Shown piece after piece: positions 44,108 to 56,110 of a stretch of 64,000 nt of DNA. The notes beneath the pieces were generated by a model. That model was not told the origin of the DNA. It searched no databases and was given only the letters and a program-made list of their open reading frames with translations. Within the stretch, counting starts at the first letter, position 1. Each line of letters begins with the position of its first letter. The stretch lies in contig NC_080557.1 of assembly GCF_030253575.1 (NCBI RefSeq), positions 43,600,501-43,664,500 on the forward strand, read 5' to 3'. The position numbers and the translations under genes were made by a program. Origin of the DNA: Rhododendron vialii. Its lineage: Eukaryota > Streptophyta > Magnoliopsida > Ericales > Ericaceae.

Positions 44108-44661
44108 GGGAAATATATCAAATGTTACTTCTTCTTTTTTCCCTATTGCCCCAAACCGACATAGGCTAGGGAAACATATGAAATGTAACAGTAGGTAAAA
44201 AAAATCATGTCCAAACAAATCAGCAAAATAACCATACAGGAAAAAAAAAATGATTTGTGACAGATCTTCTGAAACAAGTACCAACAAGATCTCACCAGAA
44301 TTTGGCTAAATTTATACGTCGTCATGAGATCTCTAGAGTACTTGTTCACTCCCTCGCAATATCATCTTCTACCACATCACAAAACCTAAAAAAAATAGTA
44401 AAAATATATGGCAATTGCCGGCCACTGGCCAGTTTAATTACGAGACACCAAACTCCAGATAGAGCACGCGGAATTAACCTAAAAATTAAGGGCAACATGT
44501 ACACACTCTTACCTCCAATATTTCTGAAGAGATGATTTTTTTGACTTGTTTTGTTGTTGTCGGATACTAAATGGGTTCTGTTGTTGTTGTTCTCTCTTCG
44601 TCAGAGATGCTAATGACAAGTTTTACTTACGTACGTTGGACCGATAGCTGAACTCTTTCAA

Positions 44662-46228
44662 TTAACCAGCTAGCTTTCTGATGGAAAATTCAAACCCATG
44701 GAACCCATTTTCTTTCTTAGCACAAGAAAACAAAGAGAGAGAGAGGTTACTATCCACTTCCTCATCCCAAAGCATTTCCTTCACCTCCTTTTGTTTTGAT
44801 TTCATGCTTAGTGACAGATTGAGATCAAGCTCGTCAGTCATCATGTCTTGGGCTTTTCTCTTCAATGATCTGTTGGGATTTTGGCCTCCATTGGTGCTCC
44901 AACTGGTGTCCAGAACAACGGAGTTGTTAATCAAATCTGTACTACTCTCTCCTTCGTTTCCATGCCAGTAGTACTGCTTCAAATCTTTGGAGAACTCGTG
45001 ATGGGTTTTCTTCTTGCCATTGTTTTCCATTGTGAACGTAGAACCATTGTCCGCGTAGAGGTCATGAAGCCTCTCATTTGTTACGCAAGACCTTGGTGTC
45101 CAGTTTCCATGGCCACTCCAAGAAACTTCCCTACATCTGCAAAAATAATTAAATCGATCGATGTCAAGGTCATGAATCTCGTCGATACTTATAATGAATC
45201 TCGTCTGCAATATTTGGAGTCGATATATTTTGCCAAGAGTTATTAGTAAAGGAAGTCAATAGTCGATTCATGTTGATGTAACAAAATATAATACATCGAT
45301 TTATTTATTTATTTATTTTTGATCACACCTGAAATCAGGCCTAAATTCTGGATCAAGCACCCGGGGTTGCCAAAGATTGTGGGCTAGGCCATCTGCTCTT
45401 GTAGTAAGATACCCTCCCCTACCATTTATAACTGTCAAGTAATGAAAAACAATAATCTCAGTACATATGTAGAAATTAATTACGATGGAAAACAAAATAC
45501 TTAAGAAACATCAAGTTCTTATAAGACATGATACGTACCTTGGCCCTGATTATCAATCTTTTTGCTCCGGTACATCTGTGACATGATAACCCGAGAATAT
45601 ATACAACATCAAGGACAGTCACGGATACGATTTATGCTAAATCTAAAACCCATATTTTCTACTATTTTATTTTTTTTCCCTATTGAATTAACCTAATCTT
45701 TAATTACCTGCAAGTGGCTCTTGACATGAGCAATATTTAGGCCCTTGACATTCATCAGTTGTAGAACTGATTTGGGTGTTGCTCCTATCACTCAAACAAG
45801 TAGATCATAATTCATCAAGAATTCAAATATGCATTACTTAGATAGGATTATGATAAACAAATTAAACTGAAGATTTTTCAGGCCTTACTTTGTTGACCAC
45901 CGAGTCGGTCTATAGCTTGAAGAAAGCACAGATGGAGATCCGGAGTCCACCTTAGCCGCGGAACCTTAGATCGCATATACGGCCTCACCCCACCGGAACT
46001 TATAACCTTCTTCCGATCATCATCACCCTCCTGATCATCAGATATGGTGTTGCTCGAGCTCTCACTAGCTTTCGGCTTATTTTCGTCACAACCCTCCTCC
46101 TCCTCCCTCTCGTCGTGATCCTGATCCTCTTCCGGCCTCTCCGAAGGATTCAACTTTGGTTCATCGATTTCCTTCATGTTTTTCAACTTCAAACTTGAAG
46201 GCTTGTTTTGCTGATCACATATGATCAT
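44662..46228 (-). CDS. GARP (G2-like) MYB-related transcription factor with EAR motifs
   Basis: Encodes a 343-residue GARP protein. Exons in reading order: 46228-45889, 45784-45708, 45575-45539, 45431-45329, 45136-44662 (TAA). All phases join. The acidic N-terminus is followed by the single MYB-like DNA-binding domain at about 91-146: RLRWTPDLHLCFLQAIDRLGG, TPKSVLQLMNVKGL, and the hallmark SHLQMYRSKK. The extended VRPYMRSKVPRLRW lead-in is typical of the At2g38300/At2g40260 group rather than KANADI or PHR. The C-terminus has two EAR-type repression motifs, LDLNLSLS (289-296) and LSLSL (317-321), so it probably represses transcription by recruiting TOPLESS-type co-repressors (inference). The ATG at 46228 is the first Met in frame; the frame upstream has no ATG. 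Confidence 0.93.
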
Positions 46229-47825
46229 GAAGTTTTTATTGGACGGTTTTGATGCGTGGAGAGAAAATTTGAAGTGAAAGGAGCAAAAGGTCCATGGAGT
46301 GATGAAAAATGGCAAACCTAACTACTGCTCTCAAAGTCCTAACATTGAGATAGACTTGTCTGCACGCATCCCCATTGCATCATCTTTCCTACTTATTTAT
46401 TAAGCAATTAATACTGTATAACCCTGTGGACTATGGAAATGTTTTGAAAAGTAAAAAACTAGACTTGTTATGTGCATGAGGTGGTGAAACTTCTAGATCA
46501 AACTATATACATCATCAAGAGGAAAAACGAACACGAGATAACAAAACCGCGAGGGGGGAATGAACTTATGCACTATAAAGCGCCCGGGCTAATTAACACA
46601 TTGCTTTCATATATTCGGTAGTAGTCTTGAGGCACGAAATAAATTTACTCTATTTTATTTTTTGAACCCTATTCTCGGTACCTTTTTTGGGCATATATCT
46701 AACCGTGTCGTTCGGTCTCTTTTTTTATTGGTCCAGGGTGACAAGGCCGACATACGTTAGATTGTTCAGTCTATAACGTCTTCAAAGTACTGAACCTACT
46801 GGTAAATCTTTGTTTTCAATCCTTTTCTTGAGGAAATTACAGTAAGTGTTAATGCCTAGTGATGCTTTCTGTCGGAATATTAATTCAGTGATTTGTATTT
46901 GTTTTTGTTTTTGCTTGGTACCATGAGCACCACCTATAAAAACAAAAGTTGCATTTTTTGTACATTTCTCTGAGATTCCTCTATTTTCAATACATGAGAT
47001 ATCCCTAATAATATGCTGCTCCTGCTGTCTTGGGTCATTCCCAATACATGATTTGAGGGATTCCCCCCACCCTCTTCTAGGGAATATAATAATCTATGTT
47101 TATCAAGGGTACTCTTGTATGTCATTAATTTCTTCTGTACTGTTTCTCTTTTTTTTTTTTTTTGGGTTTGGAAATTGGAATGCAAATGACAAAATAACAT
47201 TATCAATATTCTATGGTGTAAGTTGTTTGGCATGTGAAGCCTGATTCGATTTGAGCTGCTCTTCGCTAGTTCAGGGTTCGATAATTATGTAAACCCTATG
47301 TTCCAATAATTGTCATATGCAATAACCAATGTAAATACGTAGTGAAACCTGGCGTGACTCGTAGACAGAGTAAATCTAAGTAAAGAAAAACATGATTCAT
47401 ATAGCGGATCCCAATTGAATAGGACACAAGGTTTGGTTTGGTACTAACGCGCGTCTCGATCAATGCGTAAAATTTTGACAGAGAACTTTATCATTTCTTG
47501 TGGTACACTATATATTCTTTTAATTCTTGAAAAGGTAGCCTTGTTGTAAGCATGTGGGAATATTTAATTTCTGATGATTTTGTTTGATTCGTCCTCTTGA
47601 GATTTGAGAAGGGACTTGGAAAAACATTGGCATCGAAAAAGGTCAACTCCCCTCTATTTCTAAAATGTCATTACAGTCCACAGAAACAAAATAAACAAAT
47701 TGCATGAGAATACGTAACCCTCCCTACAAATGCGGATCACAACCATCATTCCAGAATTGAGCATGTTTGTCTTTTTTGCCTTCGAATAGTCACTCCTCCC
47801 AACCACCACATGTATGACTTATGAT
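46229..47825. other. GARP upstream and intergenic, no gene seen
   Basis: It contains the minus-strand promoter of the GARP gene. A TATA-like 'taataaataag' on the minus strand at about 46390-46402 would lie some 160 bases upstream of the ATG. The rest is AT-rich without recognisable coding sequence. Confidence 0.4.
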
Positions 47826-48040
47826 GGTTTTTTTTTTTTTTTTTTATTTAATACAGCCCGAACTAGCTTGCGCACATGTCAGAATAATTTTTGCAGCTCC
47901 TTGTACAGAATTTTCACATTTTTATGTCTATGGGTGAGATGGCCTCAAGAACTGTTGGTTAGAAAACTTAAAACTGAACTTTTAGAAGAGCAAACCCTAA
48001 GTCCCAGCGATAATCACTGGGCCAACCCCCATGGGGTTAT
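47826..48040 (-). mobile_element. SINE, minus strand, degenerate
   Basis: On the minus strand: box A-like 'ttggcccagtgat', a Pol III-type leader, the 3' word 'gcgcaagctagttcgggctg', then an A-rich tail (the T-run at 47827-47846 on the plus strand). Box B is decayed. Confidence 0.6.
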
Positions 48041-48055
48041 CAATGGGCTCCTGTC

Positions 48056-48412
48056 CCAGTTGCTAGGGGTGTGCATGGGTCGGATGGGTCGGGTTCGGCC
48101 CCGAACCCGACTAGTCGGTTATTACTTTTTTTGGGACCCGAATCCGAACCGAAGGAGGGGGGATACCCGTCCATGTAACTGATTTTTTTGGTCGGGCCGG
48201 GTCCGACCAAAACCGAAGTAAGCTATATGAATTCGTGTCTTTTGGTCGGGTCGGGTGAGAAAAAATAGCACCCCGAGCCCCGAACCGAAAACTGAATTTT
48301 TTGGAAAAGTGTACCCGTACCCGACCGAACCATATGTTCGGCCCCGCCCGAAACCCTTTGGGTCGGGTCGGGTCCGTCGGGCTCAGTTTTTTTGCACGCC
48401 CCTACCAGTTGC
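48056..48412. mobile_element. hAT-type non-autonomous element
   Basis: The element at 48064-48404 (341 bp) begins TAGGGGTGTGCA and ends TGCACGCCCCTA. It has an 8-bp target duplication, 'ccagttgc', at 48056-48063 and 48405-48412. The interior is full of 'gggtcgggtcgg' and 'cccgaaccgaa' words in both orientations. These ends and the 8-bp duplication define hAT derivatives. The same design is found at 62238-63150. Confidence 0.85.
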
Positions 48413-48574
48413 TAACTCTTGTCTTCTTCATGTGGACGGCTAGTGTTTGAGCCCCGTCTTGGGCGTTTTGAAATTCAAGGCTATAGATAGCCTTTGAAAT
48501 CCTATGTAGACTAACATACTAACACTTGTTGATGTATACAATATTGGGAATAAAAAAAAAAACCCTACATGGTG

Positions 48575-48800
48575 GGGTCAGGGGTGTTCCAGTTTGTTGA
48601 AAAAGTATTTTTTTGAAAAAGAAGGTAATTTTAAGCTCAAAAATCATGTATTTACGTAAATAATTTTTCTACCAATATAGATCTTATTTGATAGATCTCA
48701 TTGAGATCTTTTATACGGTGAAAAAAAATTATTTTTTTTTATTATATTTGAATTTAAAAATTGAAAAAAAAAAGCTTTTTAAAAAGGAACCCAAACTAGA
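48575..48800. mobile_element. AT-rich MITE
   Basis: Ends near 'gttccagtttgttg' and 'aacccaaac'. The central 'ctcattgagatcttttatacgg' word is shared with 43283-43522. No coding capacity. Confidence 0.5.
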
Positions 48801-49075
48801 AAGGTCTAATATTGACTAATCTACTAAAACCCGCTGAATATGTGCAAGATATTCAGCACTCCACAAGTCCCTAGTAAGTCTTTTTTTTTTTTTTCTCACA
48901 TTTTTCTTTGTGACGTTCTTCTTCTTCTTCTACAGTTGTACCTCTACATGGAATTAATGATGTAAGGCTAAAAGCCCTTCATCTATCATATAGCCATTCA
49001 CATTCCGCGTGTTAACTAAGAAATCTGGTTCTGATTCTTTCGTAATAATTATTTATTTACGAACATGATCCTCCC
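48801..49075. other. Intergenic, nothing recognised
   Basis: AT-rich with a T-run and a short CTT run near 48920. No gene seen. Confidence 0.4.
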
Positions 49076-49640
49076 ATTTATATTAAAATTAAAAGATTAC
49101 AATTATAATAACAAAAGAAAATACAACAACAATGTCGTTGTTCAAAAAAAAAAAAATACAAAGAGGTATCCAAAAGGTCCGAATAAAATAAGGAAAAAAA
49201 CAAACAAAAACTACAAAACAAATAAATCATGCCAAAATTGACAGCCTGCGTTGATGGAGACCACCGATTCGCTCGTGGATGTACATGGTTGGAGGAAGAT
49301 GAAAGATTCACATCGGCAACTGGAGCTCAACGTCCCTTCGTCCCACCACAGTCGCAACAACTGGGTGTACCACCACCGTTGCTGCATAAGAAGAAACCAC
49401 GGACCCATCTCCAGGGCTGATCGGATCTAAGGGCAAAAAAAACCCAGATCTAAAAACTAGATTGATCTAAGTCACCAAGGTCCAAAAATGATGGGGTGGT
49501 GGAAGAACATCTCTCCTTAGAGAACAAGAGTCTCAACCACCACATAACCGTAGCGCAGGGGGAGAGGAGAGAATAAGGACGAGGGAGAAGAGATGTAGAA
49601 GTCGCCGCTGCTAACGGCATTGACCGAGTGTGATGTACGC
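49076..49640. repeat. Dispersed repeat, shared with 63240-63600
   Basis: 'agagtctcaaccacc.cataacc' then 'gaggagagaataag' (about 49525-49580) matches 'aaagtctcaaccacctcacaacc' then 'gagaagagagaatgag' at 63538-63590. Both follow a stretch that alternates A-rich and codon-like sequence. The 63-codon frame at 49229-49420 has no known domain. Probably a retroelement derivative of unknown class. Confidence 0.45.
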
Positions 49641-50534
49641 TTAACTTTTTTGCCCTCTAGAACTCTCCTTGCAAACAAATGACAAAAAATTCTCTAATTA
49701 AACGCATATACTTAATTCTTACCTACTTCAGGCATCATTAATTTGAGCCCTAAATTGGGCCAGCTTTTGGGTCTAATTATTTAGTACGTACTAGTATATT
49801 AGTTAGCGTGGTCCTTGTTAACACTATTTATTTAGAATGCCCAATCCCATTAATTAGCTTCACAACAAATTAGTCTTTACCTTCAAGCTTGATCATATGC
49901 ACCTCATCAATATTTACCTCTATTGAGACGAATCTTTTTTTTTTTTGTTTTTGGGTACGTGGATCGAGTAATAAACATATTGATCACAGGTGCAAAAAAT
50001 TTGGCCCGTGACTTGCCATGTTCGGTTTCAGGTAATCTCAAAAGTGTGTTCGGCTCTCATCCAATTTCTAATCCTTTAGCTCGGTCTATTTTTCAGCATT
50101 TTAATGTGAAAACATATATATCTTCGACCCACATATTATACAATTTTTCTAGAACAAGTGTGATTTATCCACGTAGCTGTTAATGTCTGGTCAAGTTAAG
50201 TTTTGACATGAAGATTTTTCTTTGCAAGGTCTACGAGATCAGCGGCCGGGTTGTTATTGCAGACAGGGATAAGCCCATAAATGGTGAAAACATGACTAAT
50301 AAACTAGTAGTTTGGAGTCTGAGCCTAAAAAATTCGAAAGAGAACATAAAAAAATACTAAAAATAGAGAGAACCTTTTCCATTGCAAAATGAAGGTCTTT
50401 TGGTCCAGGCCTGCATTGGTCCAGGCCGAGCCCGTTCGAGTCTTGGATTGGCCCGACTTTAACTTGGGCGTCTTCCCAAAATGCCCGTCTCTTGAAAGGC
50501 CCAGCCCACCAGCGTCTGAGCAAATTTACACGCC
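49641..50534. other. Intergenic, nothing certain
   Basis: No gene recognised. Overlapping opposite frames at 50296-50523 and 50389-50622 carry no domain. Confidence 0.4.
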
Positions 50535-50812
50535 TTTTCCTAAACTAGGAGTTCTTCCCAACCGGTCCTACTTAAGTGAATTGTGTCCCATTAGGTCCTT
50601 GCACACAATTACACATAATTAATTTCCCATGAGATCCTATCCCTCATGCGCGCGCATCCCTTCCCTCTTTTTCCGGCATTTTTAGTCCCTCTCTCCTCTC
50701 TCTTCCCTCTCTACTACCACGCGTAAACACACATTGACACACCCATCAACTGTTCCAATTCACAAATTCACACGTGACAAAGGACCTAGATATCTGTGTT
50801 TTGAGTCTTTTG

Positions 50813-50813
<1 letters not shown>

Positions 50814-50882
<69 letters not shown>
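50814..50882. repeat. Long (CT)34 microsatellite
   Basis: An uninterrupted dinucleotide run of about 68 bases in the left arm of the inverted repeat. The right arm has only a short, broken GA counterpart. Confidence 0.95.
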
Positions 50883-50885
<3 letters not shown>

Positions 50886-51204
50886 CGTCCGGTTTAATTA
50901 CTCTCCCTCTCTCCTCTCCCTTCCCTTTCCCTCTCTTTTCCATTACTCTCTCTCTCACACACACTTCTCTCTCTCCTTTTAATTTTAAAAATTAGGATTT
51001 TTGACCAATGGGTCGGGTCCCCCTTTTCAATTTCATAGTCCTTAGAGTCCTTTCCGTATAAGTCAAGGAGCCCACTAAATCCCTTAAAGAAAAAAAATAT
51101 GCGCGCGACTTGCAACTCTAAAACACACAAATGGATATCCCAATCCCACTCGCGACATGCAAGTTCTAGTACAATCAACAAGATTCGGGTACTCTAGGAT
51201 TTAC

Positions 51205-51415
51205 GTTTAGGTTTAGGCACTTTTATAGGGGTTTTAGGGTGCATTTTTCTATCATAGGATTTTAGCAGTTTATGCACTTTCATAAGGTACCCTGGGGTTT
51301 AGCTAGACACTTTTATAGGGTACCCTAGGGTTTAGGCACTTTTATAGGGTGCCGTAAGATTTAGGCACTTTTATAAGCTACCCTAAGGTTTAGGGCACTT
51401 TCATAAGATTTAATG
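51205..51415. repeat. Short tandem repeats in the inverted-repeat spacer
   Basis: About six diverged copies of a 30-38 base unit, 'ggtttaggcacttttatagg' followed by 'gtaccct', occupy most of the spacer between the arms. Confidence 0.8.
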
Positions 51416-52084
51416 TTTCATTAATTGGAGGTGATTTTGTGGGAATTACTTTTTATTTTTTGTATCTAGTGGTAAGAGAGAGAGAGAGCAATGGAAGGGA
51501 GAGGAGGGAGGGAGAGTAATTAAACCGAAGAGAGAGAGGGAGGCGGGGGGTTCAAAAGACTCAAAACACAGATGTCTAGGTCCTTTGTCACGTGTGAATT
51601 TGTGAATTGGAACAGTTGATGGGTGTGTCAATGCGTGTGTGCGCGTGGCAGTGGAGAGGGAAGAGAGAGGAGAGAGACTGAAAATGCCGAAAAAAGAGGG
51701 AAGGGATGCGCGAGCGTGAGGGACAGGATCTCATGGAAAATTAATTGTGTGTATTTGTGCGCAAGAACCTAAGGGGGCACAATTCACTCAAGTAGTACCG
51801 GCCGGGAAGAACCCCTTTCCTAAAGTCCAGCCCAGACCAAAAAACTCCTAAAGACAAAATTAAGGCAGGAACAAAACTCGGCCATTTGCTTTCCCCCTTA
51901 ACTATAAGAATAGTGGGAAAAAATGTGACAAACCCCAAGTTCAAGTTCTCATAGCCGTCATTAGGGTTATACGTACTCCTTGCACTACTTGTACTGTATT
52001 GTACGCAGTGGGACTCTAGTGTTGATCCTGACATTAGTGTGATTGAATCCCCTACAAAGTGATTTTTTCCCCAACATGGTAAGG

Positions 52085-52260
52085 AACTTTCATGGATAAA
52101 AAAGAGTAGTAGAGAAGATTATCGTTCCACCAAGAATCCAATAACTAATCAAGAGGTTTAGCGGCTAAAGTAGAAATACCACAATCTCTCAAACCCCAAG
52201 TTGCCAAAGTGTGTGCAACTATATTCATCGATTTGCGAATAGAAAAGAAAATAACAAAAC
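52085..52260 (-). pseudogene. LINE RNase H C-terminal remnant
   Basis: On the minus strand, about 52240-52180 reads RKSMNIVAHTLATWGLRD. This matches the 'R..N.VAH.LA.W' ending of the RNase H domain in plant non-LTR elements or related reverse transcriptases. A stop follows soon after. Only the last tens of residues survive. Confidence 0.5.
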
Positions 52261-52468
52261 CTAAACCAATTAACTTTGCGCACGAATATCTTCGATTACA
52301 ACTTTCACTTACATAGGGCAAAACCGCACACTAATGGTAAGCCAATTCAATCGATTTGATTCGTCTCCATTGCCTCTTCCTTGCTCCATCCAATGACACC
52401 ACTACCACCCTTATCGAAACTCGAAACAGCATCACATTGATAAAAGAGAAGCCAAGTGAAAAAATATA

Positions 52469-52707
52469 CTCCCTCCGTCCCAGTTTGTTTGTCCAATTTC
52501 GACATACGTGCTTTTTAAAAAATTGTTTATAACTCATAATCTATAATGTTTTTCATAATTTCGAAAACATCATATTTTATATCTAATTGAGATCTATCAA
52601 ACAAAATTCATATTACATATAAAAAATATTAAAAATTAAAATATATAGACAATTTTATAAGAAATTTCAAATAGTGAAAAAAGACAAACAAATCGGAACG
52701 AAAAGAG
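52469..52707. mobile_element. Stowaway-type MITE
   Basis: 'ctccctccgtcccagtttgt' at the left and 'acaaacaaatcggaacg' near the right are inverted. TA dinucleotides flank at 52467-52468 and 52708-52709. This is a Tc1/mariner derivative. Confidence 0.75.
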
Positions 52708-53092
52708 TATACATACGGAGTTCAAAGAAACTGATCGGAAGAGAAACTCTAACCGGAAAGGAGGGATTTTCAAAACGACAAAAAGACATCACTAAAACAC
52801 TCATAAAAGGCTAGGGTATTCTGGTAATTTCTCATCCTCTTTATTTGCGGCTGAATTCCATTCGAGTCGCCACCGCCGTCACTCCAACGTTTTCTACGGT
52901 GTTTTCGTCGTCCTCACACTCTCGAGTGGCGTGACAAATGACGGCCACCGCGATATTTAGCTTCATTATCACCATCAAATTCACTCACACCGATTAGGGT
53001 TTCTTTCACTTCCCTTTAGCCAAGCAAATTTTATGCTTTTTTCCCGGCCAACCAAACAGTAGATACTGAATCCGTGCGAAATTTTCTGGCAC

Positions 53093-55975
53093 ATGGCTTC
53101 TCCCCACGGATTTGCTTCTCTCACCAACTCAGGAATTACACGCACGTGCTCCTCCTTACGGTATCATCTACTTATCCCTCAATTTAATAAAAAGATTCAA
53201 TCTTGTTCTAGGGTTTCGATTATAATCTGCAATAGCCAAAACCCTAGTTTTGCTGTAGCTAAACGGAGTAAAATTCGAGACTTGAGGCTATTCAATTCGG
53301 TTGAGTTAGATGGGTTTCTAACCAGCGACGATGAGGGTGAGATGAGTGAGGGGTTTTTCGAGGCGATTGAGGAATTAGAGCGAATGAATCGGGAGCCGTC
53401 GGATGTTCTCGAGGAAATGAACGAACGGCTATCGGCTCGCGAGCTACAGCTCGTGTTGGTGTATTTTTCGCAGGAGGGGAGAGACTCTTGGTGTGCATTG
53501 GAGGTGTTTGAGTGGCTCCGGAAGGAGAACAGGGTCGATGAGGAGACGATGGAGCTTATGGTCTCGCTAATGTGCGCGTGGGTTAAGAAATTGATTGAAG
53601 GAAAGCAGGACGTGGGATTTGTTGCTGACGTTCTTGTGGATATGGATTGTGTTGGTTTGAAGCCGGGTTTTAGTATGATTGAGGAGGCGGTGTCCATTTA
53701 TTGGGAGATGGGGGAGGGGGAGAGAGCGGTTTCGTTTGTGAAAGAGGTTTTGAGACGGGGGATCGGGTACCAGGAGGATCGTGCGGAAGGGCATAAGGTT
53801 GGCCCTGCTGGTTATCTTGCTTGGAAGATGATGGTGAGGTTCTGTTAATCATAATTCTAGAGTTTATCTTCTTGGTATTTGGTTTTATTATGGGATTTGG
53901 ATTGCGTGTTCTTTGATACTCTCTGTAACATTTTCAATTTTCTTGCTAGCATTTAATTGCAGGAAGCTCTCTAATGTTGCAAGATTTTATTTCACGAGTG
54001 GATACCAAACTATCTTTTCGTGCACCAAAATGTCGGGGATAATATAATTGTGTATCATGCGTGATATGGATATGTGTTTGCTGAATTATGCCATTAACGC
54101 TTAATCTATCTATGTATTGTTATGCTGCATTTCTACTCAGTGTCTTCTTTCTCTTAAAATCTATGCACTCATACCTACACATGTTTTTAATTTCAATTGT
54201 GCACCTACACGTTCGTATTTTTCTGTTCCTTATGTGTATTCATGGCTAATTTGGGTTTTTTGGACTTCTCTGCTATGTCAATACCATTATCTTGACCAGG
54301 GTACTTTTACTGACATTTTGGAAATCTAACATGTACAAAATATTGCAAAAGTGTTTGATTGTTGCCTTGTTGGCATCAATGCGGAAGAAGACATAAGGAA
54401 CGACACCAGTACAAGAGTAGCTGACTTCTTTACTTTGCTATAAATTTCTTGAATTATTTCTCAAATCTCACTTATTTCAATTTGACATGGATGCTGCGAA
54501 ATGAATGAAGCCCATCTTTTGACTTCTACATTATCGTCGCCTCAATTTATGATATTAAATCCCAACGAAAGCACAGCCAGTAGTAAATTTGACAATCAAC
54601 TCGGTCCTAAGAATAAGATTTGAGTATTTTGAACAGTTTTGACTGCTTCAAATGCTAATGCAATACATTGCAGATGTATCAACTAACATAGACTGCCAGA
54701 CTGTCAATTGAGTTCTCAAAAATTAAACAAGGGATACTTTGGGAAACACAGTGACGTCATAGAGTATACGTCTTCTTGGGTGTTGGCTGAAGCTGGAAAG
54801 ACTTTCCTTTGCCTTTTTTTTTTTTGTCTTGTTTCATAAATTGACAGATATTGGATTTTAATACTATTGTGTAGAGAGTTACTGAGAATGTTTTGGTTTC
54901 AATAAGCAACCGAAGCGAAACATCCCAAAGCGATTCTATTTTGCTCAACTCAAGCTCAAGATGCCAAAAGTTCTGTTGAGCTGCTCTAGATGACATCTTG
55001 TGTTTATGGGCTTTACATATTACAATCTGAGCCAACTTACTTCTTTTGTTAACTATTAATATGGCTTGATAGGCTTATTTTTGGCATATGTTGCGGTCAT
55101 TCTTACCTTCTGAATTCTTAGCTAGGGCTGTTATTGTCTAGTGTGTTTTCATTGTTTCTTGTGGGAAAAAATGTCAATGATACGTTTCCTGTCAGGTGGA
55201 CGGTAAATATCGGGATGCAGTCAACTTAGTGATTGACCTGAAAGAGTCCGGGTTGAGGCCAGAGGCCTACAGCTACCTAATCGCGATGACAGCTGTGGTG
55301 AAAGAGCTGAATGAATTTGCAAAAGCTTTACGCAAGTTAAAAGGTTTCAGCAAAAGTGGTTTAGTTGCTGAACTGGATCCAGAAACTGTTGGGCTCATGG
55401 AGAAATATCAGTCAGATCTTGTGACCGATGGAGTTCGCTTGTCTAACTGGGTGATTCAAGAGGAAAGACCTTCACTTCGTGGGTTGGGGTTGGTTCACGA
55501 GAGACTCCTTGCCATGTATATTTGTGCTGGTCGTGGACTAGAGGCTGAAAGACAGTTGTGGAATATGAAATATGTGGGTAAGGAAGCTGACAGTGGACTT
55601 TACGACATTGTTTTAGCCATCTGTGCTTCCCAGAAGGAAGAGGGTCCCATTGCACGATTGGTGTCTCGAACTGAGGTCATGGGTTCTGTGCATAAGAAGA
55701 AAACCCTAATGTGGTTGTTGAGAGGGTACATGAAAGGTGGTCATTTCGATGATGCGGCAGAGACAGTGATTAAAATGCTGGACTGTGGTTTGTATCCAGA
55801 GTTTGTGGACAGGGTAGCTGCGCTTCAGGGACTAAGAAAAAGGATTCGACGAACGGGAGATGTGGAAACTTACGTGAAGTTGTGTAAGCGCCTTTCTGAT
55901 GAAGAACTGACTGGACCTTGTCTTTTTTATCTTCACTTGACGAAGTACAAGCTTTGGATAATAAAAATGCTTTGA
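53093..55975 (+). CDS. PPR-like organellar protein, At2g30100-like
   Basis: Two exons, 53093-53833 and 55196-55975, joined in phase 0, encode 506 residues. The first about 45 residues are Ser/Arg-rich and poor in acids, like a chloroplast or mitochondrial transit peptide (MASPHGFASLTNS). A conserved acidic block follows (LDGFLTSDDEGEMSEGFFEAIEELERM), then helical repeats of pentatricopeptide character: SWCALEVFEWLRKENRVDEETMELMVSLM, YRDAVNLVIDLKESGLRPEAYSYLIAMTAV, and DDAAETVIKMLDCGLYPEF. From memory it resembles the Arabidopsis chloroplast PPR protein At2g30100. PPR proteins bind organelle RNA to control processing, editing or translation; the target cannot be read here. The intron is 1362 bp. 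The first ATG gives the transit peptide and was chosen for that reason. Confidence 0.85.
53834..55195 (+). other. Intron of the PPR-like gene
   Basis: GT at 53834 (gtgagg) and AG at 55194-55195 after 'tcctgtc'. 1362 bases, AT-rich, with no transposon or coding sequence that I can identify. A 92-codon minus-strand frame at 55035-54757 has no known domain. Confidence 0.8.
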
Positions 55976-56110
55976 ATGGCTCAGATGAGAAGCTTTCATT
56001 TGCGTATGTATAGATTGGGGTGGGTCTAAGAGCGGAACCATAATGTTGGGCAGAGCAGTTCCTTTGGACGGATTAACTTCAAAGTTCAGAGATGCGTTAT
56101 GAGTATTATG

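Larger units (their letters stand above)
50535..51826. repeat. Large imperfect inverted repeat, arms about 350-420 bp
   Basis: The left arm, 50535-50957, and the right arm, 51473-51826, are reverse complements over most of their length. Matches include 'gtgaattgtg' / 'cacaattcac', 'atgagatcct' / 'aggatctcat', and 'acacccatcaactgttccaa' with its complement at 51604-51623. 'cacacgtgacaaaggaccta' pairs with its complement at 51575-51594. The left arm is longer because of a (CT)34 run. About 515 bases separate the arms. No frame inside encodes a known protein. Confidence 0.85.

Noticed and set aside
44681..45246. Plus-strand frames of 96 and 121 codons
   Set aside because: Antisense of the GARP last exon, with no recognisable protein.
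50734..51181. Overlapping frames of alternating Ser-Leu or Glu-Arg on both strands
   Set aside because: They are translations of the (CT)34 microsatellite in the inverted repeat.
51205..51415. Regularly repeated units, considered as a CRISPR array or telomeric tract
   Set aside because: Units are contiguous and diverged, without unique spacers, and the host is a plant nuclear genome; the similarity to telomeric repeat is only partial.
53197..53852. Four minus-strand frames opposite PPR exon 1
   Set aside because: Shadows of a real exon on the plus strand; no domains.
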